A stretch of 32,164 bases of DNA from Arcicella sp038230735. GTDB lineage: Bacteria > Bacteroidota > Bacteroidia > Cytophagales > Spirosomataceae. This document shows positions 16,985-24,042 of this stretch, piece by piece. Below the pieces are notes generated by a model, which saw only the letters and a program-made list of their open reading frames with translations, made no database searches and was not told the origin of the DNA. The position numbers were made by a program, and so were the translations under genes. The stretch is from contig JBBRMR010000063.1 in assembly GCA_038230735.1 (NCBI GenBank), forward strand, positions 1 through 32,164, written 5' to 3'. The first letter of the stretch is position 1. Each line of letters starts with the position of its first letter.

Positions 16985-17464
16985 CTACTTTTTACACTCC
17001 TCTAACACCTTCTGCACAGATTTTACTTCCGTAATTACCTTTTCATTCCCCCATTCATTGTAGATATAAGTAGCAATCTCGGCAACGTCGAGAGCTTGAA
17101 GTTGTGTGTTAGCAGGCATGGGTTGATGGTAAGTTTTTCCATTGACTACAATAGTGTCTTGCAAACCATTCCGCATCGAACAGAGGATTGATTCCTTATT
17201 TTTCTTTAAATAATCAGACCCCATGATTGGGGGATAAAGTCCTGCTAAACCTTGTCCATTTTCTTGGTGGCAATTGGCACAATGTGTTTTGTAAAGCACC
17301 TGACCGTCAATATAATACTGTTTGCGTTTCACTTCCGATTGGTTATCGCAACGTATGAGGTAAAAGGTGAAGGGTAAAAGGAAAAATACTTTCGTCAGTC
17401 GGCTTTTGGCAATCAGCTTTTGGCTTTTAGCTTTTAGTAATTTGCCATCAAATTTTATGTTCAT
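16985..17464 (-). CDS. Monohaem cytochrome c, exported
   Basis: The protein has 159 residues with one haem c site, CANCH at residues 62-66, and a probable axial Met at 116 (YHQPMPANTQ) followed by a helix (LDVAEIATYIYNEWG). This is the normal layout of a small class I c-type cytochrome working in electron transfer outside the cytoplasmic membrane. The N-terminus is odd. Residues 8-27 come from an AAAAGC-type repeat, before a hydrophobic stretch (VFFLLPFTFYLIRC) with a possible lipobox Cys at 39. The true start is uncertain, and no other ATG lies before the hydrophobic part. It follows the SCO1-like gene by 29 bases and closes the probable operon. Confidence 0.85.
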   Translation of the reverse strand: MNIKFDGKLLKAKSQKLIAKSRLTKVFFLLPFTFYLIRCDNQSEVKRKQYYIDGQVLYKTHCANCHQENGQGLAGLYPPIMGSDYLKKNKESILCSMRNGLQDTIVVNGKTYHQPMPANTQLQALDVAEIATYIYNEWGNEKVITEVKSVQKVLEECKK

Positions 17465-17493
17465 AAATTTTTTATGTTATCATAATTCAAAAC

Positions 17494-18144
17494 TCACAAC
17501 TCTTTCAAAAGTATCTCCATATCTGCCATCAATTTATCAACTTTCTCTGGCTCTGTTCCGTCATAAATTCCTCTGATGTGTCGGTTTTTGTCAACTAAAA
17601 TAAAGGCTCCGCTGTGGACAATTCCGCCTGGTTGCGTAGGGTCGTCAGTAGCGGAAACCATATAGCTTTTTTGTCCAATTTCATAGATTTTTGCCTTATC
17701 CCCCGTAACCATCTGCCACATCGAACTTTGAATTCCTAAGTTTATAGAAAATTCCTTCAAGACCGCAGGCGTATCATGCCGTGGGTCTATTGTGTGCGAG
17801 AGAATGGCTACTTTTTGATTGTCTTTAAACTTCTTGAAAATCCGCAACATTTGCGTTTTCATCTTGGGACATATAGTAGGGCAAGTAGTAAAAAAGAAGT
17901 CTGCCACATAGATTTTACCCGCAAAATCCTTCTGCGTAATTTTGACAGAATCTTGATTAATAAACTCAAAATCAGAAATTTGATGATAGAGGGTATCGGT
18001 TATTTGTTTACCATTTACTATTTTGGTAATTGCTTCACGATTTCCGAGAATAGGTAATTTTTCCTGAGAATTATTACAAGCAATTAGGAATAAGCAATGA
18101 GTAACAAATAATAAATAGGGAATAATATATTTGGTGATTTTCAT
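17494..18144 (-). CDS. SCO1/SenC-type copper chaperone lipoprotein
   Basis: The protein has 216 residues. The signal peptide ends in LIAC, with Cys 23 as the likely lipidation site, so it is membrane-anchored outside the cytoplasm. The thioredoxin-like fold has the SCO copper site: CPTIC (CxxxC, Cys 88 and 92) and the distant His 177 in GGIVHSGA, followed by the FILVDKNRHIRGIYDG strand pair. SCO proteins deliver copper to, or reduce, the CuA site of cytochrome c oxidase. Here it lies 33 bases after a Met-rich lipoprotein gene and 29 bases before a cytochrome c gene. This fits a role in respiratory complex maturation or copper handling. No oxidase subunit gene is in the window. Confidence 0.92.
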   Translation of the reverse strand: MKITKYIIPYLLFVTHCLFLIACNNSQEKLPILGNREAITKIVNGKQITDTLYHQISDFEFINQDSVKITQKDFAGKIYVADFFFTTCPTICPKMKTQMLRIFKKFKDNQKVAILSHTIDPRHDTPAVLKEFSINLGIQSSMWQMVTGDKAKIYEIGQKSYMVSATDDPTQPGGIVHSGAFILVDKNRHIRGIYDGTEPEKVDKLMADMEILLKEL

Positions 18145-18177
18145 TTTTTTTAAATCTCCATTGAGAGTTAGGGAATT

Positions 18178-18570
18178 TTACTTTTTCAAAAACACTCTTG
18201 CATCTTCAATACTTTTATCCGTGAAATCCTTTACACCAGCTATTTTAGCCTTTTCATCGGCATAATATTTGGATATTTCTTCATTAGATTTTCCTTTCAA
18301 AAGGTCAGGATTATATTCTTCCATCCAGCTCATCATTTTTGTATCGGCAACTTCCAGAGCAGATGATAATTCACGAGCCTTTGTAGAATCTGGCGAGACT
18401 TTGGATGCCGAATCCAGACTACTTTTCAAGGACATAATTTCGTCCATTTTGGGCATCACTTCATCATGAATCGCCATGACTTCATCAATCATAACCTTTT
18501 GATTATCAGGCTTTTTATCACAAGCCGTTAGTAAGGTAAAAATTAGAATTGGAATTAGTATTTTTTTCAT
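18178..18570 (-). CDS. Small Met-rich lipoprotein of unknown function
   Basis: The protein has 130 residues. The signal peptide KKILIPILIFTLLTAC has a good lipobox (Cys 17). The mature part is helical and charged, with a coiled-coil look, and has two Met clusters: Met 27, 32, 39, 42, 46 with His 35 (VMIDEVMAIHDEVMPKMDEIM region), and Met 79, 80, 83 (TKMMSWMEEYNPDLL). I do not recognise a named domain. Similar short Cytophagales lipoproteins are often left hypothetical. It is first in a three-gene unit with the SCO1-like and cytochrome c genes, so a role in periplasmic copper or electron-transfer protein handling is a reasonable guess but is not shown. Confidence 0.75.
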   Translation of the reverse strand: MKKILIPILIFTLLTACDKKPDNQKVMIDEVMAIHDEVMPKMDEIMSLKSSLDSASKVSPDSTKARELSSALEVADTKMMSWMEEYNPDLLKGKSNEEISKYYADEKAKIAGVKDFTDKSIEDARVFLKK

Positions 18571-18577
18571 AAAACTT

Positions 18578-18774
18578 TTATTTTGATTGTAAACAAGCCA
18601 ATAAATCCTCTTTCTCCAAATCAGGAAATTCTATCAATAAATCTTCCATAGAATCGCCTGCTGAAAGGTATTCCAACATTGATTCAACCATATATATCTC
18701 TTATTCCGAATAGTAGGCTTTCCATGACATACTAAAGGATTTATCGTTATTCTATTTAAAAATGTTGCTTCCAT
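18578..18774 (-). pseudogene. DUF433 antitoxin-like gene with a 2-base frameshift
   Basis: Two overlapping frames together give one DUF433 protein. From ATG at 18774: MEATFLNRITINPLVCHGKP, then TIRNKRY. Then, in another frame, MVESMLEYLSAGDSMEDLLI, EFPDLEKEDLLACLQSK and a stop at 18578. The switch falls in an ATATATAT tract around 18693-18702. With one AT unit fewer the frame would run through and give 64 residues. DUF433 proteins resemble antitoxins that pair with PIN-like (DUF5615) toxins, but no toxin gene follows: the next gene is the lipoprotein 8 bases downstream. Either it is a pseudogene, an assembly or sequencing error, or the tract switches length. An internal ATG could still make the C-terminal 37 residues. 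Confidence 0.8.
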
Positions 18775-18822
18775 TTTGTTCTACTTTAAGATTATTTTTC
18801 TTCTAAAACTTCTTTCCTTCCT

Positions 18823-20511
18823 CTACATATCCAACTTATAATTAGTCATCTCCACCAAATGTTTACTCAAAATCTCACGGGCATTGTCCACAATGGCTCT
18901 TGAAGGATTTTGTCCGCCAATCATTTGGGCAATTTCCATGACACGTTCTTCATTGGTTAACTTTCTGATACGACTAACTGTTTTGTCCGATGAATTGTCT
19001 TTATACACAAAATAATGTGCCGAACCCTGTGCTGCAATTTGGTGCAAATGCGTAATGGCAATCAACTGATGGCTGCGGGACATTTCACGCATCATGTTAC
19101 CCACTTTAATCGAAACTTCGCCCGAAATACCCGTATCAATTTCGTCAAAAATGATGGTGGGTAAGGCTCTTTTATTCGCTAAAATATACTTTATCGCCAA
19201 CATCAAACGGCTAAATTCACCCCCCGAAGCCACATTTTTGATGGGTTGAGGTTTGATACCTTTATTGGCAGAAAATAATAAATTAATAATATTAATGCCT
19301 GTATTTGAGGGTTTTATATTTTCATTTTCAATCTTCAAACTGGCATTTGGCATTCCTAATTCTTTCAAAAGTTCAGCTAATTGCTTTTCCATAATCGGTA
19401 AAACTGAAACTCTTGATTTTGATAAACTTTCTCCACTTTTCAATAGTGCTTTTTCGGTTTTCTCAACTTGGGTTTTTGCTTTTTCAAGGGCTTCATCCAT
19501 GTTCAAAACCTTACTAACTTTTCGTTCCAAATCCTTCAGAACGTCCATCAATTCACGATCAGTTTTCACTTGATGCTTTTGCAAAAGATTATAAATGGTG
19601 TCTAATCTCAATTGAATGACGGAGATTTTTTCATTGTCCAATTCCACTTCCTCGGCTTCACTTTCTACTTCTACGGCTACGTCCTTCAACTCAATCAAGC
19701 AACTTTGGAGGCGTTCTTTCAATTGATTATAATGGTTTCCGTAAGGACTGATTACGTTCATACTTGCCACTGCTCCGCCTAAATAGGAGATAATTGATTG
19801 GTCAGGGGCATTGAGATACAGTGCCGCTGTGGTTAATTTTGATTTTACTTCCTCCGCATTTTCGAGTTTATTCAACTCCTGTTCCATCACCTCTAATTCG
19901 CCAATTTTTAACTTTATTTTTTGTAACTCATCCAATAAAAAAGCGTTAAAATCAAACTCCTTTTTGCTTTCTTTGGCTTCATTCATTAACTGTTTATAAG
20001 CCAGATTTGCTACGTTATACGAATGATAATCGTCTTTATATTTGTCCAAAACTACATTATTTTGGGCGTAAGTGTCCACAATCTGTAATTGATATTCATT
20101 TGCTCCTAACAACAGATTATCATGCTGAGAATGTACGTCCATCAACTGCGAAGTTACCCTACGGAGGGTTTCTAAATTGACGGGTGTATCGTTTACAAAG
20201 GCACGAGTTTTTCCTTGCGGAGAAATCTCTCGACGGATGATACAATGTTCTTCGTAATCCAATTCTTCTTCCTCAAAAATATTTTTGATAATATATCCCG
20301 AAATATTAAATTCACCCTCAATTATGCACTTCTCGGCAGGATTATACAGCGTTTTAGTATCGGCACGATTGCCCAATAACAAACCAATAGCCCCCAAAAT
20401 AATGGATTTACCCGCACCAGTTTCGCCCGTAACAATGTTCAAGGCACGATCGGGAGTTAATACAAGATGCTCAATGAGAGCGTAATTTTTGATGATTAGA
20501 TTTTGTAACAT
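18823..20511 (-). CDS. recN: DNA repair protein RecN
   Basis: The protein has 562 residues, normal for RecN. It is an SMC-like ATPase that acts at DNA double-strand breaks during recombinational repair in the cytoplasm. Visible motifs are Walker A GETGAGKS (29-36), the ABC signature ASGGEFSRLMLAIK near 430, and Walker B TIIFDEIDTGISG near 455, followed by the His-loop segment QLIAITHLHQIAAQGSAHY. Between the ATPase halves is a coiled-coil region of about 150-340 rich in Glu, Lys and Leu. The N-terminal LQNLIIKNYALIEHL is the standard RecN start. The gene begins 30 bases downstream of higA on the same strand, so some read-through from higBA is possible. Confidence 0.96.
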   Translation of the reverse strand: MLQNLIIKNYALIEHLVLTPDRALNIVTGETGAGKSIILGAIGLLLGNRADTKTLYNPAEKCIIEGEFNISGYIIKNIFEEEELDYEEHCIIRREISPQGKTRAFVNDTPVNLETLRRVTSQLMDVHSQHDNLLLGANEYQLQIVDTYAQNNVVLDKYKDDYHSYNVANLAYKQLMNEAKESKKEFDFNAFLLDELQKIKLKIGELEVMEQELNKLENAEEVKSKLTTAALYLNAPDQSIISYLGGAVASMNVISPYGNHYNQLKERLQSCLIELKDVAVEVESEAEEVELDNEKISVIQLRLDTIYNLLQKHQVKTDRELMDVLKDLERKVSKVLNMDEALEKAKTQVEKTEKALLKSGESLSKSRVSVLPIMEKQLAELLKELGMPNASLKIENENIKPSNTGINIINLLFSANKGIKPQPIKNVASGGEFSRLMLAIKYILANKRALPTIIFDEIDTGISGEVSIKVGNMMREMSRSHQLIAITHLHQIAAQGSAHYFVYKDNSSDKTVSRIRKLTNEERVMEIAQMIGGQNPSRAIVDNAREILSKHLVEMTNYKLDM

Positions 20512-20541
20512 TTTTAATCTTCAAGATTTATTGAAGGATGT

Positions 20542-20856
20542 TTAAACAGCAATTGAGACCGAAGGGGATTCAACAAAATGGCGAATTATAGCTCTATTTA
20601 CTTTCCTTTCCGCATACCACAATTCATAATTCTTTTGAAGATTAATCCAAAATTGAGCCGTATTTCCAAATGCCTCCGATAATTTGACGGCTAATTCAGG
20701 ACTAATTCCCGCCCGTTCATTGACAATAGCGGAAAGGTTGGCTCGGGCAATTCCCAAGCCCAAAGCAACTTCCGTGATAGTTAGACCTTTTTCTTGTATA
20801 AAATCCTCCCGCAAAATCTCGCCTGGATGGGAAGGTGGAAGTCCTCTTTTAAGCAT
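20542..20856 (-). CDS. higA: HigA-type antitoxin (XRE-family HTH)
   Basis: The protein has 104 residues. It begins with the HigA hallmark LPPSHPGEILREDFI, followed by the helix-turn-helix (about 27-75: TITEVALGLGIARANLSAIV, NERAGISPELAVKLSEAFG) and the typical NTAQFWINLQKNYELW tail. HigA binds and neutralises HigB and represses the operon. It lies 11 bases after the toxin gene, the usual toxin-first higBA order. The extra C-terminus (RHFVESPSVSIAV) is variable. Confidence 0.93.
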   Translation of the reverse strand: MLKRGLPPSHPGEILREDFIQEKGLTITEVALGLGIARANLSAIVNERAGISPELAVKLSEAFGNTAQFWINLQKNYELWYAERKVNRAIIRHFVESPSVSIAV

Positions 20857-20867
20857 GATTGTAATTT

Positions 20868-21146
20868 TTAATGATAATCTAAATAGTCCACGTCAGAAAC
20901 ATCTCCATTATTGAACACAAATATGATTCTATAATTTGCACTTACTTTGACAGACCAAAAACTTAACAAATCACCCGACAATTTATATATTTCCGAACCC
21001 ATCGCCAAAATATCTTCTTCGGAAGATACAGCATCAAGCGAAGTCAAGATTCTGGCTATTTTCTTTAAAAACTCGGAAGGTAATTTTGATGAATTGTCGT
21101 CTTCATAATACAAACGTAATCCTGTGTGAGCAATAGATGTTATCAT
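20868..21146 (-). CDS. higB: HigB-type toxin (RelE superfamily mRNA interferase)
   Basis: From the ATG at 21146 it has 92 residues, the normal size. The frame is open for 16 more codons to 21194, but these lie across the operator palindrome and do not resemble the family, so I reject that start. Family features: a helical N-half (LPSEFLKKIARILTSLDAVS), then strands ending SVKVSANYRIIFVFNNGDVSDVDYLDYH, like the SIRVNxxYRICFxW ... VExxDYH ending of HigB. It should be a ribosome-dependent mRNA-cleaving toxin held in check by HigA. Arg in NYRIIF and the terminal His are the likely active-site residues. The match is good, although the middle is diverged. Confidence 0.87.
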   Translation of the reverse strand: MITSIAHTGLRLYYEDDNSSKLPSEFLKKIARILTSLDAVSSEEDILAMGSEIYKLSGDLLSFWSVKVSANYRIIFVFNNGDVSDVDYLDYH

Positions 21147-21154
21147 GACAAGTT

Positions 21155-21180
21155 TGTAACGTGTAATATTACACATTACA
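21155..21180. promoter_or_regulatory. higBA operator palindrome
   Basis: This 26-base near-perfect palindrome has half-site TGTAAYGTGTAAT, with 12 of 13 positions matching between halves. It ends 8 bases before the higB ATG. Position and symmetry fit a HigA (or HigBA) autoregulatory operator. A -7-like box TATTTCTG on the minus strand (21186-21179) overlaps its distal edge, so binding would block transcription. Confidence 0.72.
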
Positions 21181-21243
21181 GAAATATTTTGCAAGATGTT
21201 TTTAAAAATGATTTTTAGAAAGTCATCATAGTATCTAATTTAC

Positions 21244-23592
21244 TTACTTCAAAAACCCCTCCTCCTCCTTCGGCTTCGCAGTGGGAGCTTGAATCAGTTG
21301 GGTTGAATCGGTAATGATTGTGGTGGTATTACAACCTAAATCTGCATCTTTTGGTTTGCGGAAAGACTCTTTTTTGAAACCTGCTAAGGCTAATGATTTG
21401 TCGGAATAAACCTTGTCCATAAACATTCCGTAGGCGGGCATTGCCATTTTTGACCCTTGTCCCAACGCCAAGTTTCGGAAGTGAATACTGCGGTCATCGC
21501 CACCTACCCAAACACCCGCTACTAAGTTTTGGGTTACGCCCATAAACCACCCGTCTGAATAGTTGGAGGTCGTTCCCGTTTTCGCTCCAATGTCGTTTCC
21601 TCTGGCACAATTGTATCGGTTCAAACCCTGTGCCGTTCCGCCTGATTCTTGGATTGCCCCTTTCAACATATACGTCATTTGATACGCCGTGCGAGCAGAT
21701 ATTACTTGCTTACTGGTCGTTTCAAAGCGTTTCAGTTCGTTGCCATTCTTGTCTTCTATCCTCAAAATCATGATGGGGTCAATCCGATACCCTTCGTTCA
21801 TAAAAGTACAATATGCCGCAACTTGTTCATATACCGATACTTCACTTGCACCCAAGCAAAGCGATGGCACTGGATTTAACGTACTGATAATTCCCGCCCG
21901 ATTCGCAAATTCGGCTACTTTTATGGGCGTTAGTCTTTTCATTAATTTGGCAGAAATTGAATTTATCGACAAACCCATCGCATGGCGGAGGCTCATGCTG
22001 GCGTAGGAATAACGCCCCTCTGAGTTTTGGGGAGTCCAAGATTTACCGACCAAACCATCTTCACTTCCAAATGTTACGGGTTCGTCCACCACGTAATCAC
22101 AAAGATTAGCCACTTCGTTTTCCAAGGCGGCGGCATACACAAAAGGTTTAAAAGTTGAACCTGGCTGACGCTTACTTTGGCGAACGTGGTCAAATTTAAA
22201 GAACTTGAAGTTAATTCCACCCACCCAAGCCTTCACGTGTCCGTCGTTGGGATTCATTGCCATGAAACCGCAATTGAGGATTCTTTTATAATAATTCATC
22301 GAATCCAAGGGCGATAGCGTTGTATCTCTTTCTCCTTGGTATGAAAAAACAGTCATTCTCACGGGCGTTTTCAAGATTTTCCAAACCGCATCTTCGTCTC
22401 CGTTATTGGCTTCCATCAAGGTTTTATACCGTTGAGTACGTTTCATGGCATCCTTCAAAAAACCTTTTATTTCGTGCATCCGCTCATCTACCCACGGGTT
22501 TCTACCCCGCCAATGACCATAAAATTTCTTTTGTTCCTCTCTCATGTGGTCTTGCAAAGATTGTTGGGCGTAATCTTGCATCCGTGAGTCTATGGAGGTG
22601 TATATCCGCAAGCCACTCGTGTAAAGGCTCAATTTATCACTTTCATCACGGGTAGAATTAATATCGGCAATCATGTTTTGCAATTGCTTTTTGATGGCTT
22701 CTCTGAAATATGGAGCATCGCCCGTATTTTGATTTTCTACCTTGAAATTCAATCCAAGAGCTTTTCCTTGCAATTCTATGGATTCGTCATGGGTAATATA
22801 CCCGTATTGATTCATTTGCCCAAGCACGATATTCCTGCGAACTAAACATCTTTCTGGATGACGGCGAGGGTCATAAAGTGAGGGATTTTGTAACATTCCA
22901 ATCAGCGTAGCGGCTTCTTTTTCGGTAACATTATTGACATCTTTTGCAAAGTACGTCTTGCAAGCCACTCTGATTCCGTAGGCATTATTACCAAATTCTA
23001 CTTCGTTAAGATACATTTTCAGAATCTCCTGTTTGGTATAACGACTTTCTAAGCGAATTGCCAAAATCCATTCTTTGGTTTTGGCGATAATGGTTCTTAT
23101 GAGAGGAATTTTAGCTAAAATCCCTTTGTAACTTTTAGCTTCTTCGGGGTCATCGGAATCGGGATTCTGGCGAGTATCAAAGAGGTTTTTGGCTAATTGT
23201 TGTGAAAGCGTACTACCACCACCCGCACCCCCAAAATGCGTAACAACCCTAAATGTTGAGCGTAAATCCACGCCCGAATGTTGCGTAAATCGAGCATCTT
23301 CCGTAGCGATGAGAGCTTTAATAAGATTAGGCGAAAGTTCTTCATATTCAACGGGAGATCGGTTTTCACGGAAATATTTGCCTAATTCTACACCGTCCTC
23401 GGAATACAAAACAGAAGAAAGTTGGCTCTCAGGATTTTCCAATTCTTGCAGACTTGGCATACCCCCAAAAAGCCACAAAAAATTGAATTGAACGGCGAAT
23501 ATGTAAAGCAGGAAAGCAACCACCCCAATACCTGACCATTTCCAGATTTTTTTGATGAGTGATTGATATTGACCTTTTTGTAACTGAATCAT
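21244..23592 (-). CDS. Class A penicillin-binding protein (glycosyltransferase/transpeptidase)
   Basis: The protein has 782 residues, a bifunctional PBP1A-type enzyme that polymerises and cross-links peptidoglycan. One N-terminal membrane helix (about 19-43: GIGVVAFLLYIFAVQFNFLW) anchors it facing the periplasm. The GT51 domain has ATEDARFTQHSGVD (near 95; the catalytic Glu is in this motif) and GGSTLSQQLAKNLF (near 125). The transpeptidase domain has the SxxK site QPGSTFKPF near 475, a Ser-x-Asn-type motif in SINSISAK, and KTGT near 668 (GAKTGTTSNYSDGWF). The tail is short and charged (PKEEEGFLK). It is transcribed away from the TonB receptor gene, and a 22-base inverted repeat lies upstream. 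Confidence 0.95.
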   Translation of the reverse strand: MIQLQKGQYQSLIKKIWKWSGIGVVAFLLYIFAVQFNFLWLFGGMPSLQELENPESQLSSVLYSEDGVELGKYFRENRSPVEYEELSPNLIKALIATEDARFTQHSGVDLRSTFRVVTHFGGAGGGSTLSQQLAKNLFDTRQNPDSDDPEEAKSYKGILAKIPLIRTIIAKTKEWILAIRLESRYTKQEILKMYLNEVEFGNNAYGIRVACKTYFAKDVNNVTEKEAATLIGMLQNPSLYDPRRHPERCLVRRNIVLGQMNQYGYITHDESIELQGKALGLNFKVENQNTGDAPYFREAIKKQLQNMIADINSTRDESDKLSLYTSGLRIYTSIDSRMQDYAQQSLQDHMREEQKKFYGHWRGRNPWVDERMHEIKGFLKDAMKRTQRYKTLMEANNGDEDAVWKILKTPVRMTVFSYQGERDTTLSPLDSMNYYKRILNCGFMAMNPNDGHVKAWVGGINFKFFKFDHVRQSKRQPGSTFKPFVYAAALENEVANLCDYVVDEPVTFGSEDGLVGKSWTPQNSEGRYSYASMSLRHAMGLSINSISAKLMKRLTPIKVAEFANRAGIISTLNPVPSLCLGASEVSVYEQVAAYCTFMNEGYRIDPIMILRIEDKNGNELKRFETTSKQVISARTAYQMTYMLKGAIQESGGTAQGLNRYNCARGNDIGAKTGTTSNYSDGWFMGVTQNLVAGVWVGGDDRSIHFRNLALGQGSKMAMPAYGMFMDKVYSDKSLALAGFKKESFRKPKDADLGCNTTTIITDSTQLIQAPTAKPKEEEGFLK

Positions 23593-23623
23593 TGATAAAT
23601 TAATTATAGTAAAGATTTTTTTA

Positions 23624-23717
23624 ATTTCGGACGGTAGCCGTTGCTGTTTCAGACTTTGAATTTAATTATCGGCTTTATTTTCCGAAATCGAAAATAGCAA
23701 CGGCTACCGTCCGAAAT
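23624..23717. repeat. 22-base perfect inverted repeat with inner hairpin
   Basis: The arms 23624-23645 and 23696-23717 are exact reverse complements (ATTTCGGACGGTAGCCGTTG plus CT), 50 bases apart. Inside is a small hairpin ATTTTC/GAAAAT (23677-23695). GC-rich arms in an AT-rich gap suggest a mobile palindromic repeat or MITE-like unit rather than a host regulatory site. Confidence 0.75.
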
Positions 23718-23939
23718 CAATAATCCTTCGTTTTACAAATTTAAAAATTTATAATGAAACAAAGTCATTTTTATAGAATTGCTTATTAGAAAGGAATGTG
23801 ATTTCATTTTCATAAAACGCAACCTGCTTCGCAAAATTGTCGAAGGGGGCTTCATCAAATACATATTATTTTCATTTTGTATCTGTAAAAAAAGCAATAT
23901 TTTTTAAGTAATTATTACCATTCTTTACAATGAATTTAG

Positions 23940-23947
23940 TATGTTTG
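23940..23947 (+). promoter_or_regulatory. Candidate promoter -7 box for the TonB receptor gene
   Basis: TATGTTTG fits the TAnnTTTG consensus exactly, about 95 bases upstream of the ATG. A clear TTTG at -33 is not visible, so support is partial. Confidence 0.4.
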
Positions 23948-24042
23948 CATAACATTATATCATAATTTGAAGAAAAATTTTACTTATTACGGTTTAATTT
24001 TTGCTTTAAGTATTCACAAATCATTTTTAACCATTAAAAATT

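Larger units (their letters stand above)
23593..24042. other. Divergent intergenic region between the PBP and TonB receptor genes
   Basis: No gene is seen. It holds the inverted repeat at 23624-23717 and a plus-strand -7-like box TATGTTTG at 23940-23947, about 95 bases before the receptor ATG. The rest is AT-rich with no obvious riboswitch or tRNA-like fold that I can identify by eye. Confidence 0.5.

Noticed and set aside
20522..20538. CTTCAA/TTGAAG hairpin between higA and recN
   Set aside because: There is no T-run on the minus strand after it and the stem is short, so I do not call it a terminator.
21689..22006. 105-codon plus-strand frame inside the PBP gene, and several similar ones at 22320-22655 and 23189-23491
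   Set aside because: All are opposite a well-supported penicillin-binding protein with intact motifs, so they are shadows of its codon usage.
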